Origin: an uncultured Roseateles sp.
GTDB taxonomy: Bacteria; Pseudomonadota; Gammaproteobacteria; Burkholderiales; Burkholderiaceae
NCBI GenBank assembly: GCA_946886855.1
Contig: CAMPJJ010000063.1
Location: forward strand, 1 to 33,691
DNA length: 33,691 nucleotides
Direction of reading: 5' to 3'
The first letter of the stretch is position 1. Each line of letters starts with the position of its first letter. The translations under genes and the position numbers were made by a program. This document shows positions 14,935 to 24,444 of the stretch, in pieces. Below the pieces are notes generated by a model. That model was not told where the DNA came from, searched no databases, and worked only from the letters and a program-made list of their open reading frames with translations.

Positions 14935-15933
14935 TCAGATCACATCACAAGCCACGAGTCGCCCATCCACTTCTCGCAATTCGGGCCGCACCTCCGCGCA
15001 GCGCGCGACGGCCATCGGGCAACGCTGATGGAACGCGCAGCCCGTCGGCGGCTTCAGCGGGCTGGGCAGCTCGCCGTGGATGCGGATGCGCTGGCGGCGG
15101 TCGGCCGGTCGCAGCGCCGGCGTGGCGCTGATCAGCGCCTGCGTGTACGGATGCAGCGGCTTGGCGAAGAGACGGCGCTTGTCGCCGTGCTCGACCACGC
15201 GGCCCAGGTACATCACCATCACCTCATCCGCCACATGCTCGACCACCGCGAGGTTGTGGGAGATGAACACGTAGCCGGTCCCGAATTCCTCCTGCAGGTC
15301 CATGAAGAGATTCAGGATCTGCGCCTGGATCGACAGGTCCAGCGCCGAGGTCGGCTCGTCCGCGACGACGATCCCCGGCTGCATCACCATCGCCCGCGCG
15401 ATCGCGATGCGCTGGCGTTGGCCGCCGGAGAACATGTGCGGGTAACGCTGCAGGTGCTCCTGGCGCAGGCCCACCTTGGCGGCCAGCGCCTCGATGCGCT
15501 CCTGGCGCTCGGCGCGGCTCAGCGGCGTGTTGATCACCAGCGGCTCCGCCAGCGTCGACGCGATCGTCTTGCGCGGGTTCAGCGCCGCATATGGGTTCTG
15601 GAACACCATCTGCACGTCGCGCCGCAAGGCCTTGCGCGCGGCGGCGTCGGCGGCGTCGCGGCCGTGGATCCGCAAATCGCCGGAGGTCGGCGCCTCGATC
15701 AGCGTCAGCGCGCGCGCCAGCGTGGACTTGCCGCAGCCCGATTCGCCGACGACCGCCAGCGTCCTGCCAGGCGACAGCGAGAAGCTGACCCCGTCCAGCG
15801 CCCGCACCGTCGCCTTCGGTGCGAACCAGCCGCGGCTCACGCGGTAGTGCCGGGCGAGGTCGCGCGCCACCAGCAGCGGCGCCGCGCCGGCGCCTGGGCC
15901 AGCGGCGGCAGACTGGTCTGGCACGGCGCTCAT
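14935..15933 (-). CDS. dppF: Dipeptide/oligopeptide ABC transporter ATP-binding protein (DppF type)
   Basis: A 332-residue ATPase with Walker [11 protein letters not shown]-loop [12 protein letters not shown], signature [14 protein letters not shown], Walker [13 protein letters not shown] and H-loop FISHNLAVV. The C-terminal oligopeptide-transporter domain ([10 protein letters not shown]) is followed by the end of the protein. It pairs with DppD to power import through DppBC. Its ATG overlaps the dppD stop in an ATGA tetramer, so the two are translationally coupled. The start is the one that shares that overlap and has GAGGAG eight bases upstream; a far longer in-frame extension is antisense-like sequence inside dppD. 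Confidence 0.92.
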   Translation of the reverse strand: MSAVPDQSAAAGPGAGAAPLLVARDLARHYRVSRGWFAPKATVRALDGVSFSLSPGRTLAVVGESGCGKSTLARALTLIEAPTSGDLRIHGRDAADAAARKALRRDVQMVFQNPYAALNPRKTIASTLAEPLVINTPLSRAERQERIEALAAKVGLRQEHLQRYPHMFSGGQRQRIAIARAMVMQPGIVVADEPTSALDLSIQAQILNLFMDLQEEFGTGYVFISHNLAVVEHVADEVMVMYLGRVVEHGDKRRLFAKPLHPYTQALISATPALRPADRRQRIRIHGELPSPLKPPTGCAFHQRCPMAVARCAEVRPELREVDGRLVACDVI

Positions 15934-16874
15934 GCGACGGACTCCTCGATCAACGGATAGAAGCAGCGCACGCCTTCGACGACGTCCGGACGTGCCTCGC
16001 GGCAGTGCGGCTGCACGCGCGCGCAGCGCGGCGAGAACAGGCACCCCGTCGGCCGGTCCAGCGCGCCCGGCACGATGCCCGGCAGCGCCTGCAGCCGGCG
16101 CGCGCCGCGGTTGTGTTCCGGGATCGCCGCCATCAACGCCGCCGTGTACGGATGCTTGGGCGCCTCGAAGACGTCCGGCAAGGGGCCCGTCTCCACCACC
16201 TGACCCGCGTACATGACGGCGACGCGCTGCGCCATCTCCGCCACCACGGCCAGGTCGTGCGTGATCATCACCAGCGCCATGCCCTGCTCGCGCTGCAGTC
16301 GCAGCAGCAGGTCCATGATCTGCGCCTGGATCGTCACATCGAGCGCGGTCGTCGGCTCGTCCGCGATCAGCAGCTTGGGCGAGCACGCGATCGCCAGCGC
16401 GATCATCACGCGCTGGTTCATGCCGCCGGAGAGTTCGTGTGGATAGGCCTTCAGCCGGCTCGCGGCGTCGGGGATCTCGACCTGCTCCAGAAGTTCCGTC
16501 GCCCGCTGGCGCGCCGCGGCGCCCCGCAGCCCGAGGTGGGCGCGCAGCACTTCCTCCAGCTGGTGACCGACGGTGTAGCTCGGGTTGAGGCTGGCCAGCG
16601 CATCCTGGAACACCATCGCGATGTCCTTGCCGATCAGCCGGCGCCGCTGCGAGGCGCTCATGCCCAGCAGGTCCTGACCCTGGAAGCGCAGCGCCGCCGC
16701 GCTCACCTGTCCGGGCGGATCGATCAGGCCCATCAGCGCCATCATGCTCACCGACTTGCCGGAGCCGGACTCGCCGACGATGCCCAGCACCTCGCCCGGT
16801 GCGACGTCGAGGTCGACGCCGTCCACCGCCGGGAACGCGCCGAAGCGCACGCGCAGATCGCGGATCTCCAGCAT
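15930..16874 (-). CDS. dppD: Dipeptide/oligopeptide ABC transporter ATP-binding protein (DppD type)
   Basis: A 314-residue ATPase with Walker [10 protein letters not shown]-loop [12 protein letters not shown], signature [16 protein letters not shown], Walker [13 protein letters not shown] and H-loop MITHDLAVV. Cysteines in [15 protein letters not shown] form the C-terminal motif that can bind an iron-sulfur cluster in some DppD/OppD proteins; this is known of the family, not shown here. The ATG at 16874 shares one base with the dppC stop (TGATG). Together with dppF it forms the ATPase pair of the importer. Confidence 0.92.
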   Translation of the reverse strand: MLEIRDLRVRFGAFPAVDGVDLDVAPGEVLGIVGESGSGKSVSMMALMGLIDPPGQVSAAALRFQGQDLLGMSASQRRRLIGKDIAMVFQDALASLNPSYTVGHQLEEVLRAHLGLRGAAARQRATELLEQVEIPDAASRLKAYPHELSGGMNQRVMIALAIACSPKLLIADEPTTALDVTIQAQIMDLLLRLQREQGMALVMITHDLAVVAEMAQRVAVMYAGQVVETGPLPDVFEAPKHPYTAALMAAIPEHNRGARRLQALPGIVPGALDRPTGCLFSPRCARVQPHCREARPDVVEGVRCFYPLIEESVA

Positions 16875-17785
16875 CACGAGACCTTCTTGAGGCGCGGATC
16901 GAGCGCGTCGCGCAGGCCGTCGCCCATCAGGTGGACGCTCAGCACCGACAGCAGGATCGCCAGACCCGGCAGCGTCACCACCCACGGCGCGCGGACGATG
17001 TAGTCGCGTGCGGACGAGAGCATCGTGCCCCATTCCGCCATCGGCGCCTGGACGCCCAGGCCGAGGAAGCCGAGGCCGGCTGCCTCGAGGATCGCCGCCG
17101 AGAAGCTCAGCGACGCGTTGACGATCAGCGGCGCCAGGCAGTTCGGCAGCACCGCCGAGAACATCAGCCGCCAGGTCGACGCGCCGGCCACGCGGCTGGC
17201 GGTGACGTAGTCCTTGCCGAGTTCGGCCATCGCCGCGGCGCGCGTCAGCCGGACGTACTCCGGCAGGCTGCCGACGGCGATCGCGATCACCGTGTTCGTC
17301 AGGCCCGGACCGAGCACGGTGATCACGCAGATCGCCAGCAGCAGGCCGGGCAGCGCCAGCATCACGTCCATCACGCGCATGACGACGGGCGCGAGCAGCC
17401 GTTGGTGGAAGGCCGCCAGCAGGCCCAGCAGCACGCCGGGGATCAGCGACAGCACCACCGACGCCAGGCCGATGCCCAGCGACACCCGCGCGCCGTGCAG
17501 CAGGCGCGACAGCAGGTCGCGGCCGAGCTCGTCGGTGCCGAGCAGGAACCGGGTCTGTCCGCCGTCCATCCAGATCGGCGGGGTCAGCATGTGCTCGCGG
17601 TACTGCCGCACCGGATCGTGCGGCGCGATCCAGGGCGCGAGCAGCGCCGCCAGCGCCAGCAGCGTGAAGACGATCAGCGCGACCAGCGCGCCGCGGTTGG
17701 CGGAGAAGCCGCGCCAGAACTCGGCGTAGGGGCCGGGAGGCGCGATCGTCGGCGTCGTCGCTGGAACGGAGGGCAGGGCGCTCAT
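16874..17785 (-). CDS. dppC: Dipeptide/oligopeptide ABC transporter permease (DppC type)
   Basis: A 303-residue inner-membrane permease. A first membrane segment ([20 protein letters not shown]) is followed by the periplasmic [20 protein letters not shown] motif typical of DppC/OppC. The BPD_transp_1 domain then contains the EAA-like coupling loop ([20 protein letters not shown]), which contacts the ATPases. It forms a heterodimer with DppB. GAAGAG lies six bases before the ATG. The 88-base gap to dppB is the only notable break in this operon and holds a G/C-rich repeat. Confidence 0.92.
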   Translation of the reverse strand: MSALPSVPATTPTIAPPGPYAEFWRGFSANRGALVALIVFTLLALAALLAPWIAPHDPVRQYREHMLTPPIWMDGGQTRFLLGTDELGRDLLSRLLHGARVSLGIGLASVVLSLIPGVLLGLLAAFHQRLLAPVVMRVMDVMLALPGLLLAICVITVLGPGLTNTVIAIAVGSLPEYVRLTRAAAMAELGKDYVTASRVAGASTWRLMFSAVLPNCLAPLIVNASLSFSAAILEAAGLGFLGLGVQAPMAEWGTMLSSARDYIVRAPWVVTLPGLAILLSVLSVHLMGDGLRDALDPRLKKVS

Positions 17786-17823
17786 GTCGATCTCTTCCCT
17801 GCCATGTCCGCCGCCGGGCCCGC

Positions 17824-17876
17824 CCCGAGGCGGATTGCGCCCCTTGGGGGCAGGAGCGGAGCGACTGGGGGGCTCA
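17824..17876. repeat. G/C-rich intergenic repeat between dppB and dppC
   Basis: The stretch has GCGCCCCTTGGGGGC with short flanking runs of C and G (CCCCGAGG, TGGGGGGC) that can pair in several ways. It resembles the small repeats scattered between genes in Burkholderiales, and the CCCCC-ATGA-GGGGG hairpin at 1808 looks related. It has no T-tract and no coding potential. A role in mRNA stability between the two permease genes is conceivable. Confidence 0.35.
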
Positions 17877-18878
17877 TTTTCTGATGCGCGGGTTCACCAC
17901 GCCATAGAGCAGGTCCACCAGCAGGTTGACCGCGATGAAGGTGCAGGCCGAGATCAGGATCCCCGCCTGCACCACCGGATAGTCGCGCCGCGCGATCGCG
18001 TCGATCAGCCACTTGCCGATGCCGGGCCAGCTGAAGATGGTCTCGGTCAGCACCGCGCCCGCGAGCAGGCTGCCGACCTTCAGGCCGATCACCGTGATCA
18101 CCGGGATCAGCGCGTTGCGCAAGCCGTGCACCAGCACCACCCGCGCCGGCGACAGGCCGCGCGCGCGGGCGCTGCGCATGTAGTCCTCGCGCAGGACCTC
18201 GAGCAGGCTGGAGCGCGTCATGCGCGCGATCACCGCCGTCGTGCTGGTGCCCAGCACCAGCGCCGGCAGCAGCAGGTGCCGCAGCGCCGAGCGCCACGCG
18301 CCGGCCTCGTCGTGCAGCGCCGCGTCGATCAGCATGAAGCCGGTGACGCGCTGGACGTCGTACTCGACCGCGATGCGGCCCGACACCGGCGTCCAGCCCA
18401 GGCCCACCGAGAAGAACATGATGAGGATCAGCCCCCACCAGAACACCGGCATCGAATAGCCGACCGTCGCCACGCCCATCACGCCCTGATCCAGCAGCGA
18501 GCCGCGCCGCAGCGCCGCCCCGGTGCCCAGCGCCATGCCCAGCACGATCGCCAGCAGCAGCGCGAACAGCGCGAGTTCCGCCGTGGCAGGGAACAGTGCG
18601 AGGAACTCGTGCGACACCGGCTCGTGCGAGACCAGCGAGCGCCCGAGGTCGCCGTGCAGCAGGCCGCCGACGTAGTCCGCGTACTGGCGCCACAGCGGCT
18701 GGTCCAGGCCGAGCTCTTGCATCAGCCGCGCATGGGTGGCGTCGTCCAGCGCGCGCTCGCCCATCATGATCGCGATGGGATCCCCCGGCACCAGCCGGAT
18801 CAGGCCGAAGGCGACCAGCGTCACGCCGATCAAGGTCGGCAGCAAGGTGGCCAGGCGGCGGAGCAGGAAGTTCAGCAA
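17874..18878 (-). CDS. dppB: Dipeptide/oligopeptide ABC transporter permease (DppB type)
   Basis: A 334-residue permease with the canonical DppB N-terminus (LLRRLATLLPTLIGVTLVAF, RLVPGDPI), a BPD_transp_1 domain and the coupling loop REDYMRSARARGLSPARVV. The end, INLLVDLLYGVVNPRIRK-like, is typical. The start is TTG at 18878, only 15 bases past the amiD stop. It is accepted because the family N-terminus begins exactly there and no ATG or GTG is nearby. No strong ribosome binding site is visible, so translation may depend on ribosomes leaving amiD. Confidence 0.9.
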   Translation of the reverse strand: MLNFLLRRLATLLPTLIGVTLVAFGLIRLVPGDPIAIMMGERALDDATHARLMQELGLDQPLWRQYADYVGGLLHGDLGRSLVSHEPVSHEFLALFPATAELALFALLLAIVLGMALGTGAALRRGSLLDQGVMGVATVGYSMPVFWWGLILIMFFSVGLGWTPVSGRIAVEYDVQRVTGFMLIDAALHDEAGAWRSALRHLLLPALVLGTSTTAVIARMTRSSLLEVLREDYMRSARARGLSPARVVLVHGLRNALIPVITVIGLKVGSLLAGAVLTETIFSWPGIGKWLIDAIARRDYPVVQAGILISACTFIAVNLLVDLLYGVVNPRIRK

Positions 18879-18893
18879 GGCGGGCGGCGTCTA

Positions 18894-19742
18894 TCAATAC
18901 TCTGAACGCGGCTGGCTGTCCGCTGGCAGCGGCTTCTTCATCAGCATGCCGCCGGGCGTGCTCACAACCTCCAGCAGCGCGGCGGTCTCGGCGTCCATGT
19001 CGCCGGTGAAGTTGGTCGGCCGGTACTTCATCTGGAAGGTGCTGATCACCTCGCGCGTCGCGGTGTCCAGCATGCCGGTCTGCGGCGTCTGGTAGCCGAC
19101 CTGCGCCAGCCGCTTCTGGAACCAGGCCGCATCCGGCACCGGGGCGACCTGGTAGATCGCCTGCTTGATCTGGACCTGCGCCGGGTCGGGCCAGGCGATC
19201 AGGCCGGCGTCGGCGAGCTGCTTCCAGGGGAAGGCCGGACCGGGGTCCTGCTTGCGGCCCGGCGCGATGTCGTTGTGGCCGAGGATGCGGTCCGAGCGGA
19301 TGGCGTGGCGCGCGGCGATCTCCTTCACCAGCTTGATCACCTCGTCGATCTGCGCCTGCGGATAAGGCGCGTAGACGCGGCCCATCGGCGTCTCGGTGAA
19401 GCCGGGGTTCACGATCTCGATGCCGATCGAGGCCGAGTTCAGGTTGGTCGCGCCGCCCCAGTAGCTCACGCCGCCGTGCCAGGCGCGGCGGTTCTCGTCC
19501 ACCAGCTGGTAGACCTTGGGCGGGTTCTCCTGCACCAGGTAGTGGGCCGAGACCTTGCCGCCGGTGGTCAGCACTTTCATCGACTTCTCGAAGTCGATCA
19601 CCGTGTAGTGAATGATCAGGAATTGCGCGCGGCTGTCCTGGTTCTCCGACACATGGGTGCGGTCGATCTGCAGCGTCGACGTCGGCGTGGCGCAGGCCGC
19701 CAGGAGCGCGGCGGCGGCGAGGGTCAGGAGCTTGGTTTTCAT
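18894..19742 (-). CDS. amiD: N-acetylmuramoyl-L-alanine amidase lipoprotein (AmiD type)
   Basis: A 282-residue lipoprotein, close to E. coli AmiD (276). The lipobox LAAC gives Cys17. The amidase_2 domain covers about residues 38-180: zinc ligands His45 (LIIHYT), His156 (LGHNDIAPG) and Asp166, with the expected Glu109 (SIGIE) and Lys164. A peptidoglycan-binding domain follows (about 203-260, TREVISTFQMKY). It cuts the bond between MurNAc (or anhydro-MurNAc) and L-Ala, freeing stem peptides in the periplasm. The Dpp-type importer downstream could then take up those peptides. Its ATG overlaps the kinase stop as ATGA, so sugar and peptide steps are tied in one transcript. Confidence 0.93.
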   Translation of the reverse strand: MKTKLLTLAAAALLAACATPTSTLQIDRTHVSENQDSRAQFLIIHYTVIDFEKSMKVLTTGGKVSAHYLVQENPPKVYQLVDENRRAWHGGVSYWGGATNLNSASIGIEIVNPGFTETPMGRVYAPYPQAQIDEVIKLVKEIAARHAIRSDRILGHNDIAPGRKQDPGPAFPWKQLADAGLIAWPDPAQVQIKQAIYQVAPVPDAAWFQKRLAQVGYQTPQTGMLDTATREVISTFQMKYRPTNFTGDMDAETAALLEVVSTPGGMLMKKPLPADSQPRSEY

Positions 19743-20746
19743 GAGGCGAGCGCGGCCCGCCTCGCGGCGGCCAGGGCGGTGTCGGGTTGATGGACGGTGA
19801 GGGGCAGGTCTTGCGGCAGGGCGTCGCGCAGGCCCGATTCGATCGCCGGATGCAATTGCAGCACACGTCCGGCGGCGCTCACCGGTCGCGGGCCCAGCCG
19901 TCGCACCAGCGCCAGCGGCAGCCGGGCCAGCTCCCGGCCCGCGCGGTGCAGCAGGGCCAGCGCGTCGGCGTCGTCGTCGGTCGCGGCGCGCGCGACGGCC
20001 AGCGCCAGGCGGCCGATCGCGCCGCGGCGCGCCGCGCTGTCACCGCCGTACATGAAGGCGCGCGTCGTCGGCCAGTCGGCACCGCCGAGTTCGTCGAAGA
20101 GATGCCGCGCGAGCGGGGAGTCGGTCCAGGCGCCGGGTGCGTCGTCCTCGCGGCGCCAGACCAGCGCGAGCGCTTCGCGCGCGATCCATTGGCCGCCGCC
20201 TTCGTCGCCCAGCAGCGGACCGCGGCCGCCGGCGCGGTGCAGCGTGCCGGTCGCGTCGATGAAGGCCGCGATCGCGCCGGTGCCGGCGTAGACCAGGTAG
20301 CCCTCGCCGGGTCGGAAGAGTGCATGCCAGGCCTGCGCGATGTCGCTGTCGCACTGGATCTGCGACGGGGCGAGGCCCAGCTGTTGCGCGAGCAGAGCGC
20401 GCAGCTGCCGGCCGGCGGGGCCGTCCGGCTCGCCGAGTCCGGTGATGCCGGCCTGCAGCCCGCGCAGCGCGCCCGGGGCCGCCGTCGACAGGACCGCGGC
20501 GGCCAGCGATTGCAAGGTCTGCGCCAGCACCACGCGGCCGGCGCTGGTGTCCAGCAGCAGCGCGCTGAAGCCGCCGACCTCGCCGCGCGCGACCAGCGTG
20601 CCGTCGGGGCGGGCCAGCGCCCAGCGCGTCTGCGTGCCGCCGGCATCCAGGCCCAGGCCCAGCGGGCCGGGCACCGCGCCCGCACGGGCGGGCGCGGGCC
20701 GGTCAGGGGCGAGGGGGTCGGCGATGGCGGCGGGCGTGGAACTCAT
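19739..20746 (-). CDS. BadF/BcrA-type amino-sugar kinase (GlcNAc/MurNAc kinase, MurK-like)
   Basis: A 335-residue ATPase of the BadF/BadG/BcrA/BcrD family. The phosphate-1 motif GLGLDAGGTQTRWAL follows an unusual 28-residue N-terminal extension. VYAGTGAIAAF and LGDEGGGQWIARE are the other nucleotide- and sugar-site motifs. Characterised relatives are eukaryotic-type GlcNAc kinase and MurK of Clostridium, which phosphorylates both MurNAc and GlcNAc. It is not AnmK, whose sequence is different. Since murQ needs MurNAc-6-phosphate and no anmK is in the window, MurNAc is a good candidate substrate; GlcNAc is equally allowed by sequence. First gene of the operon kinase-amiD-dppBCDF. Confidence 0.82.
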   Translation of the reverse strand: MSSTPAAIADPLAPDRPAPARAGAVPGPLGLGLDAGGTQTRWALARPDGTLVARGEVGGFSALLLDTSAGRVVLAQTLQSLAAAVLSTAAPGALRGLQAGITGLGEPDGPAGRQLRALLAQQLGLAPSQIQCDSDIAQAWHALFRPGEGYLVYAGTGAIAAFIDATGTLHRAGGRGPLLGDEGGGQWIAREALALVWRREDDAPGAWTDSPLARHLFDELGGADWPTTRAFMYGGDSAARRGAIGRLALAVARAATDDDADALALLHRAGRELARLPLALVRRLGPRPVSAAGRVLQLHPAIESGLRDALPQDLPLTVHQPDTALAAARRAALAS

Positions 20747-20794
20747 GGCGGCGTTGGCGCGCGGAGCTTACGGGGGGCGCCGCGCGTTTGCCAT

Positions 20795-20829
20795 TGTCAA
20801 TGCACGCGATGGGTATGAGTTGGGCTCAT
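20795..20829 (-). promoter_or_regulatory. Palindromic box and -35 hexamer before the kinase operon
   Basis: ATGAG-TTGGG-CTCAT (20815-20829) is a perfect 5-bp inverted repeat of the T-N11-A type. Fourteen bases further on, minus strand, lies a consensus -35 TTGACA (20800-20795), but I find no good -10 behind it, as may occur at activator-dependent promoters. The box shares the AT...AT ends and spacing with the boxes at 14054 and 30111 but matches them at only about half the positions, so it may bind another regulator. Confidence 0.4.
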
Positions 20830-20898
20830 GGCTCGTGAAGGGCGGTGCAGCCCTTGGGAAGGTCGGTGGGCCGGACCGGGCGTGCCCGGCCGGTCGTG

Positions 20899-20930
20899 GA
20901 AAGAAAAACGGGCTCCCGAAGGAGCCCGTT
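20899..20930 (-). terminator. Intrinsic terminator of the Oar-like receptor gene
   Basis: A perfect 10-bp stem, AACGGGCTCC (20907-20916) and GGAGCCCGTT (20921-20930) with loop CGAA, is preceded on the plus strand by AAAGAAAA. On the minus strand the stem is followed by TTTTCTTT. It lies 82 bases past the receptor stop and separates that gene from the kinase operon. Confidence 0.9.
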
Positions 20931-21012
20931 GCGGTGCCTCGAAGGACCGGCCGCGGAGGCCGGTCGATCGCGGGAATCGCGGAGATCGCGGCGATGGCGA
21001 TCGTGCCGTGGA

Positions 21013-24000
21013 TCAGAACTCGTAGGCGGCCGTCACCTGGATGGCCCACTGCGATTCGCCCTTGACCTGGCGGATGGCCAGGTTGTCGTTGATCGCGTTG
21101 GCGTTGGTGCGGTACACGTAGTTGCCCTGGGCATCGATGCCGGCGAAGTTCACGAAGCTGCGGCGGTTGCCGCCGGCCGACTGGAACGTCACCTCGTCGA
21201 TGCGGCCCCACTTCTTGTTGAGCAGGTTGCCGATGTTCAGGATGTCGAAGGTGACCTTGCCCTTGTGCTGCGGGAAGAAGCCCGGCACTTCCTGGCTGAC
21301 GCGCAGGTCGAAGCTGTTCACGAACTGCGAGAACGAGCTGTTGCGCGGCACCACGGCGCCCTTGTACTTCGCCAGGTCCGGGTTGTTGTCGACGATGTTC
21401 CAGAACGCCGCCTCGTCCGCCGGGGTGGCGAACTTGACGCCGGGGGCGCCGCGCGAGGCCGGGATGTACAGCAGGTCGTTGCCGGACACGCCGTCGCCGT
21501 TCATGTCGTTCAGGTAGGTCCAGCTGTAGGGCTTGCCGCGACGGCCTTCCCAGAACAGGCCGACGTTCGTCTTCAGGTTGCTGATGAACGCCTTCTGCCA
21601 CGTCACGTTGGCCGTGAACCGGTCGCGGATCATGTACGCCGAGTTGGCGGCCACGTTCTCGTTCGGGTTGAAGATGGCGCGCGAGTTGAAGTTGGAGTTC
21701 GCCACCGACGAGGTCAGCGGGCTGACTTCCGACGCTTCCGTGTAGGTGTAGGCGACGCCGAAGCCGAAGCCGTCACGCGCCGGGCGCTGGAACGACAGGG
21801 TGATGGCATTGCCGTCGCCCTTCTTCGTCTTCGTCGCCTGCGTGACGTTGTTGTAGGCCTCGTTGGACAGCGCGCGCGAGCGGCCGCCGGCGCAGGCGCC
21901 GGTGGTGGACAGGCTGCCGTTCGTGTTGGTCCAGCAACCCGTCGCGTAGCTCTGCGGGGTGTAGTACAGCGAGCGGCCGTCCGGACCGGTGGCGGTCGGG
22001 TCGCCCAGGTTCAGATGCTGGTAGTAGATGCCGGTCTGGACCTTCGTGTAGACCCACTCCACGCCGAAGTTCATGCCGAAGAACGGCAGCTCGGCGTCAT
22101 AGGCCAGGTTCATCTTCCAGACCGAAGGCTGGCTCAGGCCCTTCTGGATGAAGTCGACGTTGGCTGCCGGCGTGGTGCCGGTCAGGATGGGCTGCTTGGT
22201 CGGGTCCGCATTGAACACGCCCGAGGCCGTGCCCGAGCAGGCGCTCAGGCCCGCGGCGCCGCAACCGATGATGCGCGTGGCCGTGCCGGTGTTGGAGTAC
22301 GGGTTGGTCAGCCACACGGAGGCCGCGGCGCCTTGGAACAGGCCCGCGCCGCCGCGGATCTGCTTCTTGTGGCCGGTGCGGCTGTCCAGCGCGTAGTTGA
22401 AGCCGAAGCGCGGCTGGAACAGGTTCTCGCCGTCGACGGTGGTCGAGTTGTCCAGACCGAAACCGCCCGTGGCGCGGGCCACCGCAGCCGGGCCGGTCAC
22501 ACGGCCCGCGACGGGAGCGGCCGCGGCGGCGGCGTTGTACGTCGGCTTGTCGTCCGTGCTCATCTGGTCGACGCGGAAGCCGGCCGTGATGTTCAGGTCC
22601 TTGGAGATGTTCCAGGTGTCCTGCACGAACAGGCCGGCCTGCTGCAGCGTCCACTGGGCGGCGCCGTCGTTCAGCGTGCCGCCCGCGACGGGGACCTGCA
22701 CCTGGTACGACGACGGACGGCCGCGGGTGAAGTTCTCCAGCACGGCCTGCTGCACGAGCGCTGCGGAGGCCGTGTTGCAGTTGATTGCGCCGAAGCTGTA
22801 CTGCCACGCGCTTTCACAGCCGAAGGTGTAGTTGCCGTTCACGTTCTGGAAGAACGCGTTGTAGATCTTGTTGCGCTGGATGTCGCCGCCGAACTTGAGC
22901 TCGTGATCGCCCTTGACCCAGGTCGCGCCCAGGTAGCCGTCGATGGTCTTGGTGTCGAGGACGTTGAACTGGCGGCTCTGCTCGGTGCCGAAGTTGACGA
23001 AGCGGTTGCCGGTGCTCGAACCCGCCGGGGCGCCGTCAGGCAGCGCGCCGTTGAAGCGGATGCCGATCGCGGGCAGGTTGCTGTTGTTCTGCGGGACGCT
23101 GTTGTAGTCGCGGTTGGAGATCTTCAGCTCGGTCGAGAAGTCCGGCGTCCAGTCGGCGAACCACTGGCCGACGACGGTGTCGATCTTCTTCTTCTGCTGC
23201 CACCACTGCGAGGTCATCTGCAGACCGGTCGCGCTGTAGCCGCCGAAGGAGCCGTTGTTGGTGTCCGACTGCTCGGTGCGGGCGACGCGGATGCTGGCGC
23301 GGTGCTGGTCGTTGATGTTCCAGTCGATCTTGGCCAGGTAGTCCTTGACCGACAGCTGCGACGTGCCGATCACGCTGCCGGTGTCGATGCCGTAAGCGTC
23401 CTTGGCGGTCTTGGTGATCGCGTCGAGCTGACCTTGCGAGATCGCGTTGTTGGTCAGCGAGCTGCCGATCGGGCCGAATTCCGGCTGCGCGCGGTTGCTC
23501 TTGAGTTCTTCATAGTTGACGAAGAAGAACAGCTTGTCCTTCAGGATCGGGCCGCCGAGGGTGAAGCCCTTGGTGTCTTCCTTGAAGGGCAGGAAGTCGG
23601 TGTAGCGCTGGTTGCCGCGGTCGAAGCGCTTGCCCACCATGTCGTCGTTGCGATAGACGTAGTAGACGCTGCCCTTGTACTCGTTGGTGCCCGACTTGGT
23701 GACGGCGTTGATGTTGGCGCCGGTGTAACCCTTCTGGGTCACGTCGTAGTTGGACAGGTTGACCTGCACCGACTGGATCGCGTCGATCGAGATCGGCTGC
23801 TTGGCGGTCGGCAGGTTGTTGGCTTCCAGGCCGAAGCTGTCGTTGATGGCGACGCCGTCGATCGTGATCGAGTTGTAGCGCGAGTTCTGGCCCATGGCCG
23901 AGATCTCGCCGCGTTCCTTGTCGGTCTGCGCCAGGCGGGGATCGTTGCGGGCGTAGTCCTGCAGGTTGCGCGCGATCGATGCGTACGAGTCCAGTTCGGC

Positions 24001-24444
24001 GCGGCTGATCTGCGTGCCCGAACCCATGGTCGAGTTGTTGAACTTCGCCGCGGTCGCGCTGCCGGTGGTGACCACGGTCTCCAGCTGCGTCGAGGCCTTG
24101 CCCAGTTGCACGTCCAGGCCGAGCGTCTCCGCCAGCGCCAGGTAGACGTTGTCGGAGACTTCGCGGTCGCCGCCCTTGGTCACCGTGATGACGTAGGGGC
24201 CGCCCACGCGCAGGCCGCGCGCGCTGTAGCGGCCGTCGGCGTCGGTGGTCTGCGTGTTCGAGGAGCCGGACTCCTTGTGCAGGATCACCACCGTGGCGCC
24301 CGAGACGGGCTTGCCGTCAGCGCCGACCACGCGGCCGCTGACGGCCGAGGTGGTGTTCTGGGCCATCACCGGCGCGGCCGCCACGATGGCGACCGCGACG
24401 GACAGCGCCGTCCGCGAAAAACCCGACCAATCCTTCTGATTCAT
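21013..24444 (-). CDS. Oar-like TonB-dependent receptor with carboxypeptidase-regulatory domain
   Basis: A 1143-residue outer-membrane protein. The signal peptide (about 1-28, ending APVMAQ) is followed by a carboxypeptidase-regulatory-like Ig domain (about 33-110, VSGRVVGADGKPVSGATVVI). A plug domain with ITIDGVAINDSFG and TKSGTNEYKGSVYYVYRND comes next, and then a very large barrel ending in Phe (QVTAAYEF). This is the Oar/CarbReg-TonB group, abundant in Myxococcus, Xanthomonas relatives and some Burkholderiales. Ligands are mostly unknown; oligosaccharides and exported proteins have been implicated. It is transcribed alone, bounded by its own terminator and a 545-base upstream region. AGGAG lies eight bases before the ATG. 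Its place between two peptidoglycan operons makes murein fragments a reasonable candidate cargo, by inference only. Confidence 0.87.
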   Translation of the reverse strand: MNQKDWSGFSRTALSVAVAIVAAAPVMAQNTTSAVSGRVVGADGKPVSGATVVILHKESGSSNTQTTDADGRYSARGLRVGGPYVITVTKGGDREVSDNVYLALAETLGLDVQLGKASTQLETVVTTGSATAAKFNNSTMGSGTQISRAELDSYASIARNLQDYARNDPRLAQTDKERGEISAMGQNSRYNSITIDGVAINDSFGLEANNLPTAKQPISIDAIQSVQVNLSNYDVTQKGYTGANINAVTKSGTNEYKGSVYYVYRNDDMVGKRFDRGNQRYTDFLPFKEDTKGFTLGGPILKDKLFFFVNYEELKSNRAQPEFGPIGSSLTNNAISQGQLDAITKTAKDAYGIDTGSVIGTSQLSVKDYLAKIDWNINDQHRASIRVARTEQSDTNNGSFGGYSATGLQMTSQWWQQKKKIDTVVGQWFADWTPDFSTELKISNRDYNSVPQNNSNLPAIGIRFNGALPDGAPAGSSTGNRFVNFGTEQSRQFNVLDTKTIDGYLGATWVKGDHELKFGGDIQRNKIYNAFFQNVNGNYTFGCESAWQYSFGAINCNTASAALVQQAVLENFTRGRPSSYQVQVPVAGGTLNDGAAQWTLQQAGLFVQDTWNISKDLNITAGFRVDQMSTDDKPTYNAAAAAAPVAGRVTGPAAVARATGGFGLDNSTTVDGENLFQPRFGFNYALDSRTGHKKQIRGGAGLFQGAAASVWLTNPYSNTGTATRIIGCGAAGLSACSGTASGVFNADPTKQPILTGTTPAANVDFIQKGLSQPSVWKMNLAYDAELPFFGMNFGVEWVYTKVQTGIYYQHLNLGDPTATGPDGRSLYYTPQSYATGCWTNTNGSLSTTGACAGGRSRALSNEAYNNVTQATKTKKGDGNAITLSFQRPARDGFGFGVAYTYTEASEVSPLTSSVANSNFNSRAIFNPNENVAANSAYMIRDRFTANVTWQKAFISNLKTNVGLFWEGRRGKPYSWTYLNDMNGDGVSGNDLLYIPASRGAPGVKFATPADEAAFWNIVDNNPDLAKYKGAVVPRNSSFSQFVNSFDLRVSQEVPGFFPQHKGKVTFDILNIGNLLNKKWGRIDEVTFQSAGGNRRSFVNFAGIDAQGNYVYRTNANAINDNLAIRQVKGESQWAIQVTAAYEF

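Noticed and set aside
17782..19866. 694-codon minus-strand frame across dppB and amiD
   Set aside because: It is an out-of-frame shadow; the other frames carry full permease and amidase families.
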